Counted from the first letter of the stretch, positions 1 to 7,553 are shown. The stretch: DNA of 10,096 nucleotides from Sulfurimonas sp. (GCA_002733945.2 NVXO02000006.1:43350-53445); one strand, 5' to 3'. The notes: generated from the letters alone by a model not told the origin. Translations and numbers: made by a program.

Positions 1-2072
1 TCTTTATCTTCACTCTGCATAACCATTTTTCTGTATGCTTCATCTTTAGGTACTAGTCCAGCTTCATATAAAAACTGACTTGGCAAGAAGTTCTGTTTTT
101 TCACTTTGTCATACTTTGCAAACGAGAGATAAAGTATATCTTTTGCTCTTGTTACTGCTACATAAAAGAGTCGTCTTTCTTCATCAAGTGAGCCACCTCT
201 TTGCATAAGTTTACGGTTAGGAAAACGTCCATCCATCAGGTCAACTACATACACTTCTTTATACTCTAAACCCTTACTTCCATGAACACTCAAAAGATTT
301 ACACCCTCACCTTGAGTCAAGTCTGAAGAGCCTAAAATCATGGCATTTAAAAAGCGTTCATGTTCTGAGTATGGTTTTGTGAGTTCAAGTAAGAGTAGGT
401 TTTTCCTCTCTATCCGTACTAATGCTTCTGTTTTTTGTTTCTCATCTATGCTTCCATCTTTTAACTGTGCACGTTTACTTGCAAGTGTCTCTGCGATGTA
501 CTTAAACAAGTCAGATTTTACAATTTTCGCTACTACTGAGTAAGGTTTTTTCACTCCCTTTAAATCACGGAAAAGAAGGTAGAAGTTATGCACAAAAGTA
601 GCAGAATCTTTTGTGAGTTTTGGGTGTTTAAGTATAGGGTTTTTCATAAACTTAGGTTCAAAGTTCAGTTTGGCATATTTACCAACTGCTCCGAGTTCTA
701 AGAAGTCATCAAAGAGCCCTAGTTGGTGGTTAAGTTTTCTCTTCTCAAAAGGATTTTTGATAGACTCATCAGGAGCATACAGACCATAAAACATACTTCC
801 GTGACCCAAGTTTTTAAAGGCGATGTAGAGTTCTTTAGCCATAGCAGAACCGATACCACGTGCAAACTCAAAAAGGTGTATAAACGCCATCATATCGGAC
901 TCGTTTACAAGTAGAGTATATAAATCAAGTATCGCCTTTATCTCACGTGAGTCAAAAAACGAAGTACCACCCTTGCGTTTACAAGCGATGTCTAACTCGC
1001 GAAGCCCTACTTCTATACCATCGGCTGAAGAGTTGTTACGAAAGATAACGGCTATCTCTTCTCTTGGAGTCTGCGACGCTTGTATCATCGCTGCTATTTG
1101 GTGGTACTGGTCAAACAGTTCATCAAATGCGAGTAGACTTGGTGCTTTTGCCTCTGCAGTTCGCGTTACTTCTAACTGTTTTGGATAGATTCTTTCGTTA
1201 TGCTCTATCACTTTTGTAGCGAGTGAGAGTATGGGACGAGATGATCTATAGTTTTTTGTCAGAGTATGTACATGTGCATCTGGAAACTTCTTTGTAAAAG
1301 AACCGATGATACTTATGTCTGCTCCGTTAAAAGCATAGATACTCTGGTCATAATCCCCAACACAAAAAAGTGAAGGTGGATTCATCGCATCTATGAGTGT
1401 ACCTTGAAGTGCATTTGTATCTTGGTACTCATCTACAAGTACCTCTTTATAACCAACATCTCTAGTTTTACACATCTCTCGAAAGTTTAAAAGCAGGTCA
1501 TTAAAGTTTACAAAACCGTACTCTTTTTTAAGTCGCTCAAACTCATCAACTACATCTGCATAAATGAGTGCAAATTGTGAGTGTTCTTCATACTTCTCTT
1601 TTACCCAGTCTTCAAAGTTATTTTCTAGTTCTGTGTTTTGATAAAAAGAGTACATATCGTAAAGATGGTTCCCACCATAAGGATTTACTTCTGCATCTAT
1701 GTTCATAAAGTTACGTTTCTCAAACACTGAACGGAAAAGAGTTTTAAGTTCGCGTTGCTGTTTTAAAACAACTTTTTGATCATACTTTTTTAGCCATCTG
1801 TAACTTACGGCATGAAAGGTTCCTGCGTCTATGTTTGATGCTACATTCTTACCAAAGTACTCTGCTACACGCGCAACCATCTCAGCGGCTGCCTTGTTTG
1901 TAAAGGTAAGCAAAAGTATCTCTTTGGGTTGTATACCCTGCCCTATAAGATGACCTATTCGTCCAACAATAGTTGAAGTCTTTCCAGTTCCAGCAGAAGC
2001 GATGATAAGATTTTGTGCATATGAAGAAGTCGCAGCTGCATACTGTTCTTCATTTAAACGCGATAAAGGCAT
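1..2072 (-). CDS. UvrD/Rep/PcrA-type superfamily 1 DNA helicase (C-terminus beyond window)
   Basis: ATP-dependent 3'-5' DNA helicase of the UvrD/Rep/PcrA family, which unwinds DNA in repair and replication restart. About 690 codons are in the window and the frame is still open at base 1. All helicase motifs are visible: Q motif LNEEQ (residues 6-10), Walker A ASAGTGKT with Lys31, motif Ia LLLTFTNKAAAEM, motif II DEYQD (214-218), motif III GDYDQSIY (Gln243), motif IV NYRSS, motif V VHGSKGLEY (about 595-603) and motif VI FYVAVTRAK (Arg642). Family members are about 650-750 residues, so probably only a short tail is missing. The start ATG (complement 2070-2072) is preceded by AGGAG at 2079-2083. 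It is divergent from the GGDEF gene. Whether it is orthologous to uvrD, rep or pcrA cannot be decided from motifs alone, so no symbol is given. Confidence 0.95.
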   Translation of the reverse strand, partial: MPLSRLNEEQYAAATSSYAQNLIIASAGTGKTSTIVGRIGHLIGQGIQPKEILLLTFTNKAAAEMVARVAEYFGKNVASNIDAGTFHAVSYRWLKKYDQKVVLKQQRELKTLFRSVFEKRNFMNIDAEVNPYGGNHLYDMYSFYQNTELENNFEDWVKEKYEEHSQFALIYADVVDEFERLKKEYGFVNFNDLLLNFREMCKTRDVGYKEVLVDEYQDTNALQGTLIDAMNPPSLFCVGDYDQSIYAFNGADISIIGSFTKKFPDAHVHTLTKNYRSSRPILSLATKVIEHNERIYPKQLEVTRTAEAKAPSLLAFDELFDQYHQIAAMIQASQTPREEIAVIFRNNSSADGIEVGLRELDIACKRKGGTSFFDSREIKAILDLYTLLVNESDMMAFIHLFEFARGIGSAMAKELYIAFKNLGHGSMFYGLYAPDESIKNPFEKRKLNHQLGLFDDFLELGAVGKYAKLNFEPKFMKNPILKHPKLTKDSATFVHNFYLLFRDLKGVKKPYSVVAKIVKSDLFKYIAETLASKRAQLKDGSIDEKQKTEALVRIERKNLLLLELTKPYSEHERFLNAMILGSSDLTQGEGVNLLSVHGSKGLEYKEVYVVDLMDGRFPNRKLMQRGGSLDEERRLFYVAVTRAKDILYLSFAKYDKVKKQNFLPSQFLYEAGLVPKDEAYRKMVMQSEDK

Positions 2073-2097
2073 GAAGGGCTCCTAAAAATTGAGTGTG

Positions 2098-2103
2098 ATT
2101 ATA
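2098..2103 (-). promoter_or_regulatory. -10 box for the helicase gene
   Basis: On the minus strand TATAAT occurs in the context TTTGGTATAATCAC, 26 bp upstream of the helicase start codon. No convincing -35 box is seen, as is usual for Campylobacterota sigma-70 promoters. Together with the plus-strand box at 2126-2131 it makes a divergent promoter pair in the 87-bp intergenic gap. Confidence 0.55.
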
Positions 2104-2125
2104 CCAAAAATAACTTTTGCTATGA

Positions 2126-2131
2126 TATAAT
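2126..2131 (+). promoter_or_regulatory. -10 box for the GGDEF gene
   Basis: TATAAT on the plus strand, 29 bp upstream of the ATG at 2160. An A/G-rich Shine-Dalgarno-like stretch (AGAAGAAAGG, 2141-2150) follows it. Confidence 0.55.
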
Positions 2132-2159
2132 TTTAAGATAAGAAGAAAGGCAATTAAAT

Positions 2160-2987
2160 ATGAATAAGACAGATAAAACACTACAAATAATCACCGATGA
2201 AACTAAAACTTCTGTAAGCGGTATGAAAGTAGTGACACCATCTATATACGCTTCCATATTTTCAAAATTTTCTAAAGACTACAACACGGTGCTTGAAGAT
2301 GAAATACAGTTTTCTCATGATCTCCTCAGTCAACACTGTTCTACTTTTCTTGACATTCAAAAAACAACTTCTAAAAATGTTCAAAACTTAAGTGATAACA
2401 CAGAGAAAGCACTCACGGCCATAGAAGACAAGGACGAGTCTGCTTTAAATGAAGTCCTACAAGAGACAAGAGCACTAAGAAGAGAGATAGAAGCACTCAA
2501 AGCAGCAGTTTATAAAGATGAACTTACAAGTATATACAATAGAAAATGGTTGCATGATCAGATTGTAAACTCACAAACTGGGCTATTTCTGACATCTGGC
2601 ATCTTAGCTATGATTGATTTAAACTACTTTAAAATAGTGAATGATACTTTTGGTCATGTAATCGGGGACAAAGTGCTTATAATTATTGCAAATGAGCTTA
2701 AAAAAAGTACTTATGATGTCATACGTTATGGTGGAGACGAGTTTATTGTTATATTTCCACAAGATGTTAATGAACATGAAGCGTTTAAAGTTTTAGATGA
2801 TATTAGAGAGCGTGTTTTAAAGAAAAAGCTCAAAGCACAGGACATAATGTTTCGTACTAGTTTTTCAATAGGTCTGAGTCCTTATAGTACTAAAGATGAA
2901 CTCAATCTAATACTTGAGGCTGCTGATAAAAATATGTACGAGGACAAGTTAATCATAAAAAAAAGAATTCCTGGGATAAATGTTTAA
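2160..2987 (+). CDS. GGDEF-domain diguanylate cyclase, soluble
   Basis: Predicted diguanylate cyclase (2 GTP to cyclic di-GMP), 275 residues. The C-terminal GGDEF domain spans about 115-268. It opens with DELTSIYNRKW (120-130), has the metal-binding Asp in MIDLNYFKIVND (Asp153), the intact active-site signature GGDEF (191-195) and the late motif AADKNMYEDK (254-263). The residue that would be Arg of the RxxD product-inhibition site is Ser183 (S-T-Y-D, 183-186), so feedback inhibition through that site is probably absent. Residues 1-115 show no membrane segment or signal peptide; about 85-115 is charged and helical, a likely coiled-coil linker. The N-terminal input domain is not recognised. 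It ends 56 bp before valS, which has its own -10 box. Its role in motility or surface behaviour is inferred from the family only. Confidence 0.95.
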   Translation: MNKTDKTLQIITDETKTSVSGMKVVTPSIYASIFSKFSKDYNTVLEDEIQFSHDLLSQHCSTFLDIQKTTSKNVQNLSDNTEKALTAIEDKDESALNEVLQETRALRREIEALKAAVYKDELTSIYNRKWLHDQIVNSQTGLFLTSGILAMIDLNYFKIVNDTFGHVIGDKVLIIIANELKKSTYDVIRYGGDEFIVIFPQDVNEHEAFKVLDDIRERVLKKKLKAQDIMFRTSFSIGLSPYSTKDELNLILEAADKNMYEDKLIIKKRIPGINV

Positions 2988-2999
2988 GTAGTATTTAGC

Positions 3000-3005
3000 T
3001 ATAAT
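3000..3005 (+). promoter_or_regulatory. -10 box for valS
   Basis: TATAAT in the context TTTAGCTATAATCGCG, 38 bp upstream of the valS ATG. A weak Shine-Dalgarno AAGG lies at 3031-3034. The core GCTATAAT is repeated before the LRV gene (9476-9483), which supports it as a real promoter element in this genome. Confidence 0.6.
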
Positions 3006-3043
3006 CGCGAAATTTTAAACTAGAGATTTTAAGGCTATTACTC

Positions 3044-5668
3044 ATGTCAGACAACAAATACAATGCTAAAGAAACTGAAAACAAATACTACAAAATTTGG
3101 GAAGAACGCAAGTACTTCGAAATAGATGCTAACAAAGACATCCAAGAAGAGGGAAAAAACTTCTCTATCATGATGCCACCACCAAATGTTACAGGTCGTC
3201 TCCACATAGGTCACGCACTTACATTTACACTCCAAGATATCATCACAAGATACAAACGAATGGATGGTTACAAAACTCTATGGCAACCAGGAACAGACCA
3301 CGCGGGAATCGCTACACAAAATGTTGTAGAGAAACAACTCCTAGCTGAAGGTACTACAAAAGAAGAGTTAGGTCGTGAGAAATTTTTAGAACGTGCTTGG
3401 GCTTGGAAAGAAGAATCTGCTGGAATCATGACAGAACAACTTCGCCACATGGGTGTAAGTCCTGCATGGGAGCGTGAGCGTTTCACTATGGATGCTGGAC
3501 TTCAGAAGTCTGTAAAAGAAGCATTTGTAAAACTGTATGATGATGGTCTTATCGTTCGTGGAAACTACATGGTAAACTGGTGTACTCACGATGGCGCACT
3601 CTCAGACATCGAAGTAGAACATGAAGACCATGATGGTAAGTTTTACTACATGACTTACCCTTTTGCTGATGGCACGGGAAGTGTTGAAGTAGCTACAACT
3701 AGACCTGAGACTTACTTCGGTGATACTGCCGTTATGGTTCACCCTGATGACAGTCGCTACTCTCACCTTATAGGTAAAGAGATACAACTTCCATTACTTA
3801 AGAGAACTGTAAAAATCATCGCTGATGAACATGTTGACATGGACTTTGGAACAGGTGTAGTAAAAGTAACACCTGCACACGACCAAAATGACTACGAAGT
3901 TGGTAAACGCCACGACCTAGAGTTCATCACTGTTTTTGATGAAAAAGGAATCCTTAACGAGTATGCTGAAGAGTTCGCTGGACTTGAACGTATGGAAGCT
4001 CGTGACATCATCGTTAAACGCCTTGACGAAGAGGGATTTATAGTAAAGATAGAAGACCACAAACACCAAGTGGGACACTGTTACAGATGTAAAAACATCG
4101 TTGAGCCTTACATCTCAAGACAGTGGTTTGTTAAAAAAGATGTAGCAGATACATCTATAGTTAAAACAAACGAAGGTGAAGCTCAGTTCTTCCCACCACA
4201 CTGGATAAACTCGTACAACTCTTGGATGGGTGAACTTCGTGACTGGTGTATATCTCGTCAACTTTGGTGGGGACATCAGATACCAGTGTTTTACTGTGAT
4301 GACTGTGGACATGAGTATGCGACTGAAGATGAAAACCCTGAGTCTTGCCCTAAGTGTTCAAGCAAAAACCTGACACAAGACCCTGATGTTCTTGATACTT
4401 GGTTCTCATCTGCACTATGGCCTTTTTCTACTCTTGGTCGAGCAAATGGCGAAGAAGGAAAAGGAACACTTTGGAATGAGTCGGATATGGCAGACTTCTA
4501 TCCTAACACTCTTCTTATAACTGGTTTTGACATCCTTTTCTTCTGGGTAGCTAGAATGATGATGATGGGTGAAAACTTCAACGGTCAACTTCCATTTAAC
4601 CACATCTACCTTCATGCACTTGTTCGTGATGCAAACGGTGAGAAGATGAGTAAGTCTAAAGGAAATGTTGTTGACCCTCTTGACACCATAGAGAAGTACT
4701 CAGCAGACATCCTGCGTTTCACACTTGCTATATCTGCGGCACAAGGTCGTGACATCCGTATGAGTGATGAGAAGTTAGAGTTAAACCGTAACTTCACAAA
4801 CAAACTTTACAATGCAGTAAAATACCTTCAGATGAATGTAGATGTTTTCCCTGACATGAATAGTTTTTGTGTAGAGACTGCTCTTGGTAAGTACATGGTA
4901 AGCCGACTTAACTTCGCTACTAAAGAGGTTCGTGCTTACTTAGATGAGTACAAGTTCAACGATGCGGCACTTGTAATGTACAAGTTCCTTTGGAATGAGT
5001 TTTGTGGTTGGGGTATAGAGCTCTCTAAAGCTGACAAAGCTTCAGTAGTAGAACTTGGAGCTATCTTTAAAGAAGCTATGAAGTTACTTCATCCATTTAT
5101 GCCGTTTATCACGGAGCACCTTTACCATGAGCTAAGTGGAACAACTCTTGAAGATGGAAACTCTATCATGCTTATGCGTTTTCCTACTAAAACAAAACAG
5201 CGTAAAGAAGAAGCTACTTTTGAGATCATCATGGATGCCATAGTTTCCATCCGTCGTGCGAAAGTTCTTGTAGACTTAGCAAACCAGAAAATAGAAAAAG
5301 CATTTGTAAAGATAGACAACTTAAGCGAAGCAGAAAAAGAGATGATGCTTCCGTTCATCGTAAAACTTGCGAAAGTTACTGATGTAGAGTTTACAGAGAC
5401 TAAGATAGAAAACGCAGTCAGTGACATCTCAGACAAGTGTGAGACTTTCATCCCAACTGACAGCATCGACCTTAGTTCTATCATCTCGAAGTTAGAAAAA
5501 CAAGATGAAAAACTTCAAAAAGAGATAGGCAAACTAAACGGCATGTTAAACAACGAACGTTTCGTAGAAAATGCTCCCGAAGATGTACTTGCTAAAAACC
5601 GTGGACTTCTTGCAGACGCAGAAGCTAAACGCGAGAAAGTACTAGAACAACTTACTTCTTTAAAGTAA
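3044..5668 (+). CDS. valS: valyl-tRNA synthetase
   Basis: Class I aminoacyl-tRNA synthetase charging tRNA-Val with valine in the cytoplasm. It has 874 residues, full length for the family. Visible in order are the N-terminal MMPPPNVTGRLHIGHAL with the HIGH motif (54-57), GTDHAGIATQ for adenylate formation, and the editing-domain signature TTRPET (218-223), which hydrolyses mischarged Thr-tRNA. Two Cys pairs, C346/C349 and C418/C421 with C435/C438, are probable zinc-knuckle ligands. GFDILFFWVARM is followed by KMSKS (534-538) in GEKMSKSKGNVVDP, then the anticodon-binding helical domain. The C-terminus (about 808-874) is a charged coiled-coil arm typical of ValRS. The start ATG is set by AAGG 9 bp upstream and the conserved NAKETENKYYKIWEE beginning. 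Codon use has many C-ending codons (TTC, AAC, ATC), unlike the accessory genes downstream. Confidence 0.99.
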   Translation: MSDNKYNAKETENKYYKIWEERKYFEIDANKDIQEEGKNFSIMMPPPNVTGRLHIGHALTFTLQDIITRYKRMDGYKTLWQPGTDHAGIATQNVVEKQLLAEGTTKEELGREKFLERAWAWKEESAGIMTEQLRHMGVSPAWERERFTMDAGLQKSVKEAFVKLYDDGLIVRGNYMVNWCTHDGALSDIEVEHEDHDGKFYYMTYPFADGTGSVEVATTRPETYFGDTAVMVHPDDSRYSHLIGKEIQLPLLKRTVKIIADEHVDMDFGTGVVKVTPAHDQNDYEVGKRHDLEFITVFDEKGILNEYAEEFAGLERMEARDIIVKRLDEEGFIVKIEDHKHQVGHCYRCKNIVEPYISRQWFVKKDVADTSIVKTNEGEAQFFPPHWINSYNSWMGELRDWCISRQLWWGHQIPVFYCDDCGHEYATEDENPESCPKCSSKNLTQDPDVLDTWFSSALWPFSTLGRANGEEGKGTLWNESDMADFYPNTLLITGFDILFFWVARMMMMGENFNGQLPFNHIYLHALVRDANGEKMSKSKGNVVDPLDTIEKYSADILRFTLAISAAQGRDIRMSDEKLELNRNFTNKLYNAVKYLQMNVDVFPDMNSFCVETALGKYMVSRLNFATKEVRAYLDEYKFNDAALVMYKFLWNEFCGWGIELSKADKASVVELGAIFKEAMKLLHPFMPFITEHLYHELSGTTLEDGNSIMLMRFPTKTKQRKEEATFEIIMDAIVSIRRAKVLVDLANQKIEKAFVKIDNLSEAEKEMMLPFIVKLAKVTDVEFTETKIENAVSDISDKCETFIPTDSIDLSSIISKLEKQDEKLQKEIGKLNGMLNNERFVENAPEDVLAKNRGLLADAEAKREKVLEQLTSLK

Positions 5669-5688
5669 ACCTTAGCTCTTCCATTAAG

Positions 5689-5740
5689 GAACATTGTGTG
5701 TGTTATGTAAGAAATCTTACAAATAACATACAAAGTGTTC
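5689..5740. repeat. 52-nt imperfect inverted repeat downstream of valS
   Basis: Left arm 5689-5711 and right arm 5716-5740 pair with a 4-nt AAAT loop. The inner stem GTAAG/CTTAC is perfect, followed by a 2-nt bulge, then TGTTAT/ATAACA, then a mostly paired outer part ending GAACA/TGTTC. It begins 21 bp after the valS stop. It could end valS transcription, but no clear T-tract follows, so it may instead be a small palindromic mobile remnant. A smaller CCTTA/TAAGG hairpin (5670-5689) abuts it. The remaining sequence up to 5890 is A+T-rich with no gene visible. Confidence 0.6.
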
Positions 5741-5897
5741 AGTTATCGCCAATTTTCGTAATAAAAGCACACTAAAATCTTAAGAAAACTCTTTCTATTT
5801 CCTCAAAATATGTCTAAACACTCCATTTTAATGAATTTTTAGTAAATAACATATATTAATAATAATAGTTATTTATCATTTATCAGGTTCTTTTGTA

Positions 5898-5903
5898 TAT
5901 AAT
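5898..5903 (+). promoter_or_regulatory. -10 box for the transglutaminase-like gene
   Basis: TATAAT in TTTTGTATATAATG, preceded by T/A-rich DNA, 44 bp upstream of the ATG at 5948. A good Shine-Dalgarno AAAGGAG lies at 5931-5937, eleven bases before the start. Confidence 0.5.
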
Positions 5904-5947
5904 GTTCGTTGAATAAATAGTTATCTGACAAAAGGAGTATCCGAAAA

Positions 5948-6553
5948 ATGACAAAATTTTTAGAAGAAACAAATATTATAGATTACTCAAATCAAAAAAT
6001 ACAAAAATTATCAAAAAGTTTATCAACTGACTGTAAAACAGATATTGAAATAGCAAAAAATTGTTTTGAATATGTAAGAGATAATATCAATCATAGTGGA
6101 GATTATAAAGCTGATAATACCACTTGCAAAGCAAGTGATGTATTAAAATATAAAACTGGTTGGTGTTATGCTAAAAGTCATTTATTAGCTTCTTTATTAA
6201 GAGCTAACAATATCCCTACGGGATTCTGTTATCAAAGATTAAGTTGTTCGGAATATAAAAAAGATATTTATTGTCTTCATGGGTTAAATGCAATTTATTT
6301 GAAAGACTATGGTTGGTATAAAGTAGATTCAAGAGGGAATAAAGAAGGTGTAGATGCACAATTTAATCCACCTATTGAAAAGTTAGCATTTGAATTAGAA
6401 GAAAATGAATTTAATTTACCAAAAATATATGAAAACCCACTAGAGATAGTTATTCAAACATTAGAAAAATTTAAAACATACGATGAGATTATAAACAATT
6501 TTCCTGATGTTGAACTTGCTGAAACAGATAACAAAACCTTGGAAGAAAAATAA
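5948..6553 (+). CDS. transglutaminase-like (papain-fold) domain protein, accessory
   Basis: 201-residue cytoplasmic-type protein with a transglutaminase-like core of the bacterial Cys-His-Asp peptidase kind. The triad is visible: Cys73 in KTGWCYAKSHLLASLLRA, where the Cys starts the helix as in the family; His111 in LHGLNAIYL; and Asp127 in YKVDSRGNK. Spacing and the phrase 'GxCxxxS..LxxLLRxxxIP' fit the superfamily closely. There is no signal peptide and no transmembrane segment; the C-terminal 45 residues are acidic and probably flexible. The substrate is unknown; family members cleave or crosslink peptides or act as peptidases. Codon use is strongly A/T-ending (TTA for Leu, AAA, GAA), unlike valS, which suggests horizontal acquisition. 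It ends inside the left arm of the 6546-6642 hairpin. The next gene on the same strand is a broken trypsin-like protease, so the two may once have been co-transferred. Confidence 0.88.
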   Translation: MTKFLEETNIIDYSNQKIQKLSKSLSTDCKTDIEIAKNCFEYVRDNINHSGDYKADNTTCKASDVLKYKTGWCYAKSHLLASLLRANNIPTGFCYQRLSCSEYKKDIYCLHGLNAIYLKDYGWYKVDSRGNKEGVDAQFNPPIEKLAFELEENEFNLPKIYENPLEIVIQTLEKFKTYDEIINNFPDVELAETDNKTLEEK

Positions 6554-6642
6554 GTTACCCAGCCGCGTTTTAGTCGTTTAAACTAAAATCAGATAAGATA
6601 CATCAAAAACTAAAAGACTTAAAAAAAGGGTAACTTATTTTT
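6546..6642. repeat. 97-nt long hairpin with perfect 15-bp terminal arms
   Basis: AAAAATAAGTTACCC (6546-6560) is exactly complementary to GGGTAACTTATTTTT (6628-6642). Inside, TTTTAGTCGTTTA (6568-6580) pairs imperfectly with TAAAAGACTTAAAA (6611-6624), giving a long two-part stem. The left arm overlaps the last codons and stop of the transglutaminase-like gene. The right arm ends in TTATTTTT, and the A-run/T-run ends would serve as a terminator on either strand. The loop is larger than in a normal intrinsic terminator. It could instead be a processed RNA structure or a miniature mobile element. The hairpin is certain as sequence; its role is inferred. Confidence 0.7.
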
Positions 6643-6677
6643 CAACTCGACCGTTAGAATACACAAAAGGAATATAA

Positions 6678-7142
6678 ATGTTTAAAGCTTTAGCTCAAAA
6701 TCATGGAGGTGGATGCATCATGATATTAAAAAAAGAAAATGGTCAGGTAAATTTTATAGGTTCAGGATTTTTATGCCATAGCCAAGGATATATTTTAACT
6801 TGTGCACATACAATTAATTTAACTGATAAATTAGCAATTATTCCACCCCAAGCATTAAACGAATTCAACCAATTAACCTTAGAACGAGTTAATCCATTTG
6901 ATGTAACTATTGCTCAATATGATGCAAATAATGATGTAGCTCTTTTGAAAATTACAGATTCCGTATCTTTATCAGTACCTGACAATATGTTGGGGGATGA
7001 AAAAATATCTCCAATAGGTTCTAGCGTTGGCTACATTGGATTTCCATTTGGGCAAATAGGACTTCACACCATAAAAGTATCACTATTGGCATCATTGTTA
7101 CCTAAATTTACATGTGGCGACTTATTACAAATGATAAAATAA
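6678..7142 (+). pseudogene. trypsin-like serine protease, truncated before the catalytic Ser
   Basis: 154-residue frame with the N-terminal half of a trypsin-fold (S1/HtrA-like) protease. GSGFLCHSQGYILTCAHTI (28-46) carries the catalytic His44; YDANNDVALLKI (81-92) carries the catalytic Asp86; GSSVGYIGFPFG (114-125) is the usual beta-strand before the active-site loop. The expected GNSGGP Ser motif and the last strands are missing. The frame ends in residues (about 145-154) that look derived from the left end of the adjoining IS3-type remnant. No signal peptide is seen, so it was probably cytoplasmic. The start is supported by AAGGA at 6667-6671. Its A/T-ending codon use matches the transglutaminase-like gene upstream. 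I find no remainder of the protease on the far side of the insertion sequences. Loss of function is inferred from the missing nucleophile. Confidence 0.85.
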
Positions 7143-7189
7143 GAACAGAAAAGTGAGGGATATAAAATGAGTACCAAGAGAAAAACATA

Positions 7190-7224
7190 TGCCCTGAACG
7201 AAGTGAGGAAATGCCCTTGGGGTA
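7190..7224 (+). repeat. 35-bp insertion in IS3 orfA (small palindromic repeat, copy 1)
   Basis: Removing 7190-7224 joins ACATA to CAGTGCAGAG and restores T-Y-S-A-E-F-K-E-K in one frame. The insert is bounded by TA at 7188-7189 and TA at 7223-7224. It contains ACGAAGTG and TGCCCTTGGGGTA, the latter a small palindrome (CCC-TTG-GGG). It is richer in GC than its surroundings. Confidence 0.7.
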
Positions 7225-7483
7225 CAGTGCAGAGTTCAAAGAAAAAGTTGTTTTAGAAGTTTTAGAGGCAAATGAAACACTTAATCAGATAGCAAGCAAA
7301 TATGAGCTATTACCAGCAAATGTAAAGAACTAGAAAAAGATGTTTTTAGACAATATGTCATTAGCATTTGATAAGAGTACAGTTGTCAAGGAATATAAAG
7401 AGAAGATTGAAACACTTAAAAATCCAATGATAGTCTTGCTAAAAAAGTTGGAAACCTTACGGTTGAAAAGGACTTTCTCGTGG

Positions 7484-7511
7484 ACGAGGTGCCCCTTGAG
7501 GGTAAAAGCTC
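7484..7511 (+). repeat. about 28-bp insertion in IS3 remnant (related repeat, copy 2)
   Basis: It carries ACGAGGTGCCCCTTGAGGGTA, which aligns with copy 1 if an 8-bp gap is allowed after GTG. AAAAGCT occurs on both sides of the junction (7504-7510 and 7512-7518). Removing 28 bp gives codons V-E-K-L-G-S, as expected from IS3-family relatives and from VEKL in copy B. Confidence 0.55.
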
Positions 7512-7525
7512 AAAAGCTTGGTTCT

Positions 7526-7553
7526 CAAATATATATTACATATTTTTCGTTCT
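7526..7553 (+). repeat. 28-bp A+T-rich insertion with GTTCT direct repeats
   Basis: GTTCT at 7521-7525 is repeated at 7549-7553. Deleting one repeat plus the intervening A+T-rich DNA joins KLGS to KTRKTF and puts the N-terminal and OrfB parts in register. The sequence is unlike the GC-richer inserts nearby, so it may have a different origin, such as slippage or another insertion. Confidence 0.45.

Noticed and set aside
340..1188. Short plus-strand open frames at 340-543, 723-914 and 973-1188
   Set aside because: They lie antisense to the helicase gene, whose motifs run continuously through the region.
5122..5484. 120-codon open frame on the minus strand inside valS
   Set aside because: It is antisense to clear ValRS codons, has no Shine-Dalgarno sequence or recognisable domain, and is explained by valS codon bias. 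Other antisense frames in valS were dropped for the same reason.
6546..6642. Retron or CRISPR-like non-coding structure
   Set aside because: There is no reverse transcriptase or cas gene and no repeat-spacer array; only a single hairpin is present.
6651..6660. CGTTAGAAT resembling an integron attC core (GTTRRRY), with CGTTGAATA upstream of the transglutaminase-like gene
   Set aside because: No matching R'' core (RYYYAAC) is found at the expected position, the 15-bp arms do not extend to it, the last core base does not fit, and no integrase is in the window.
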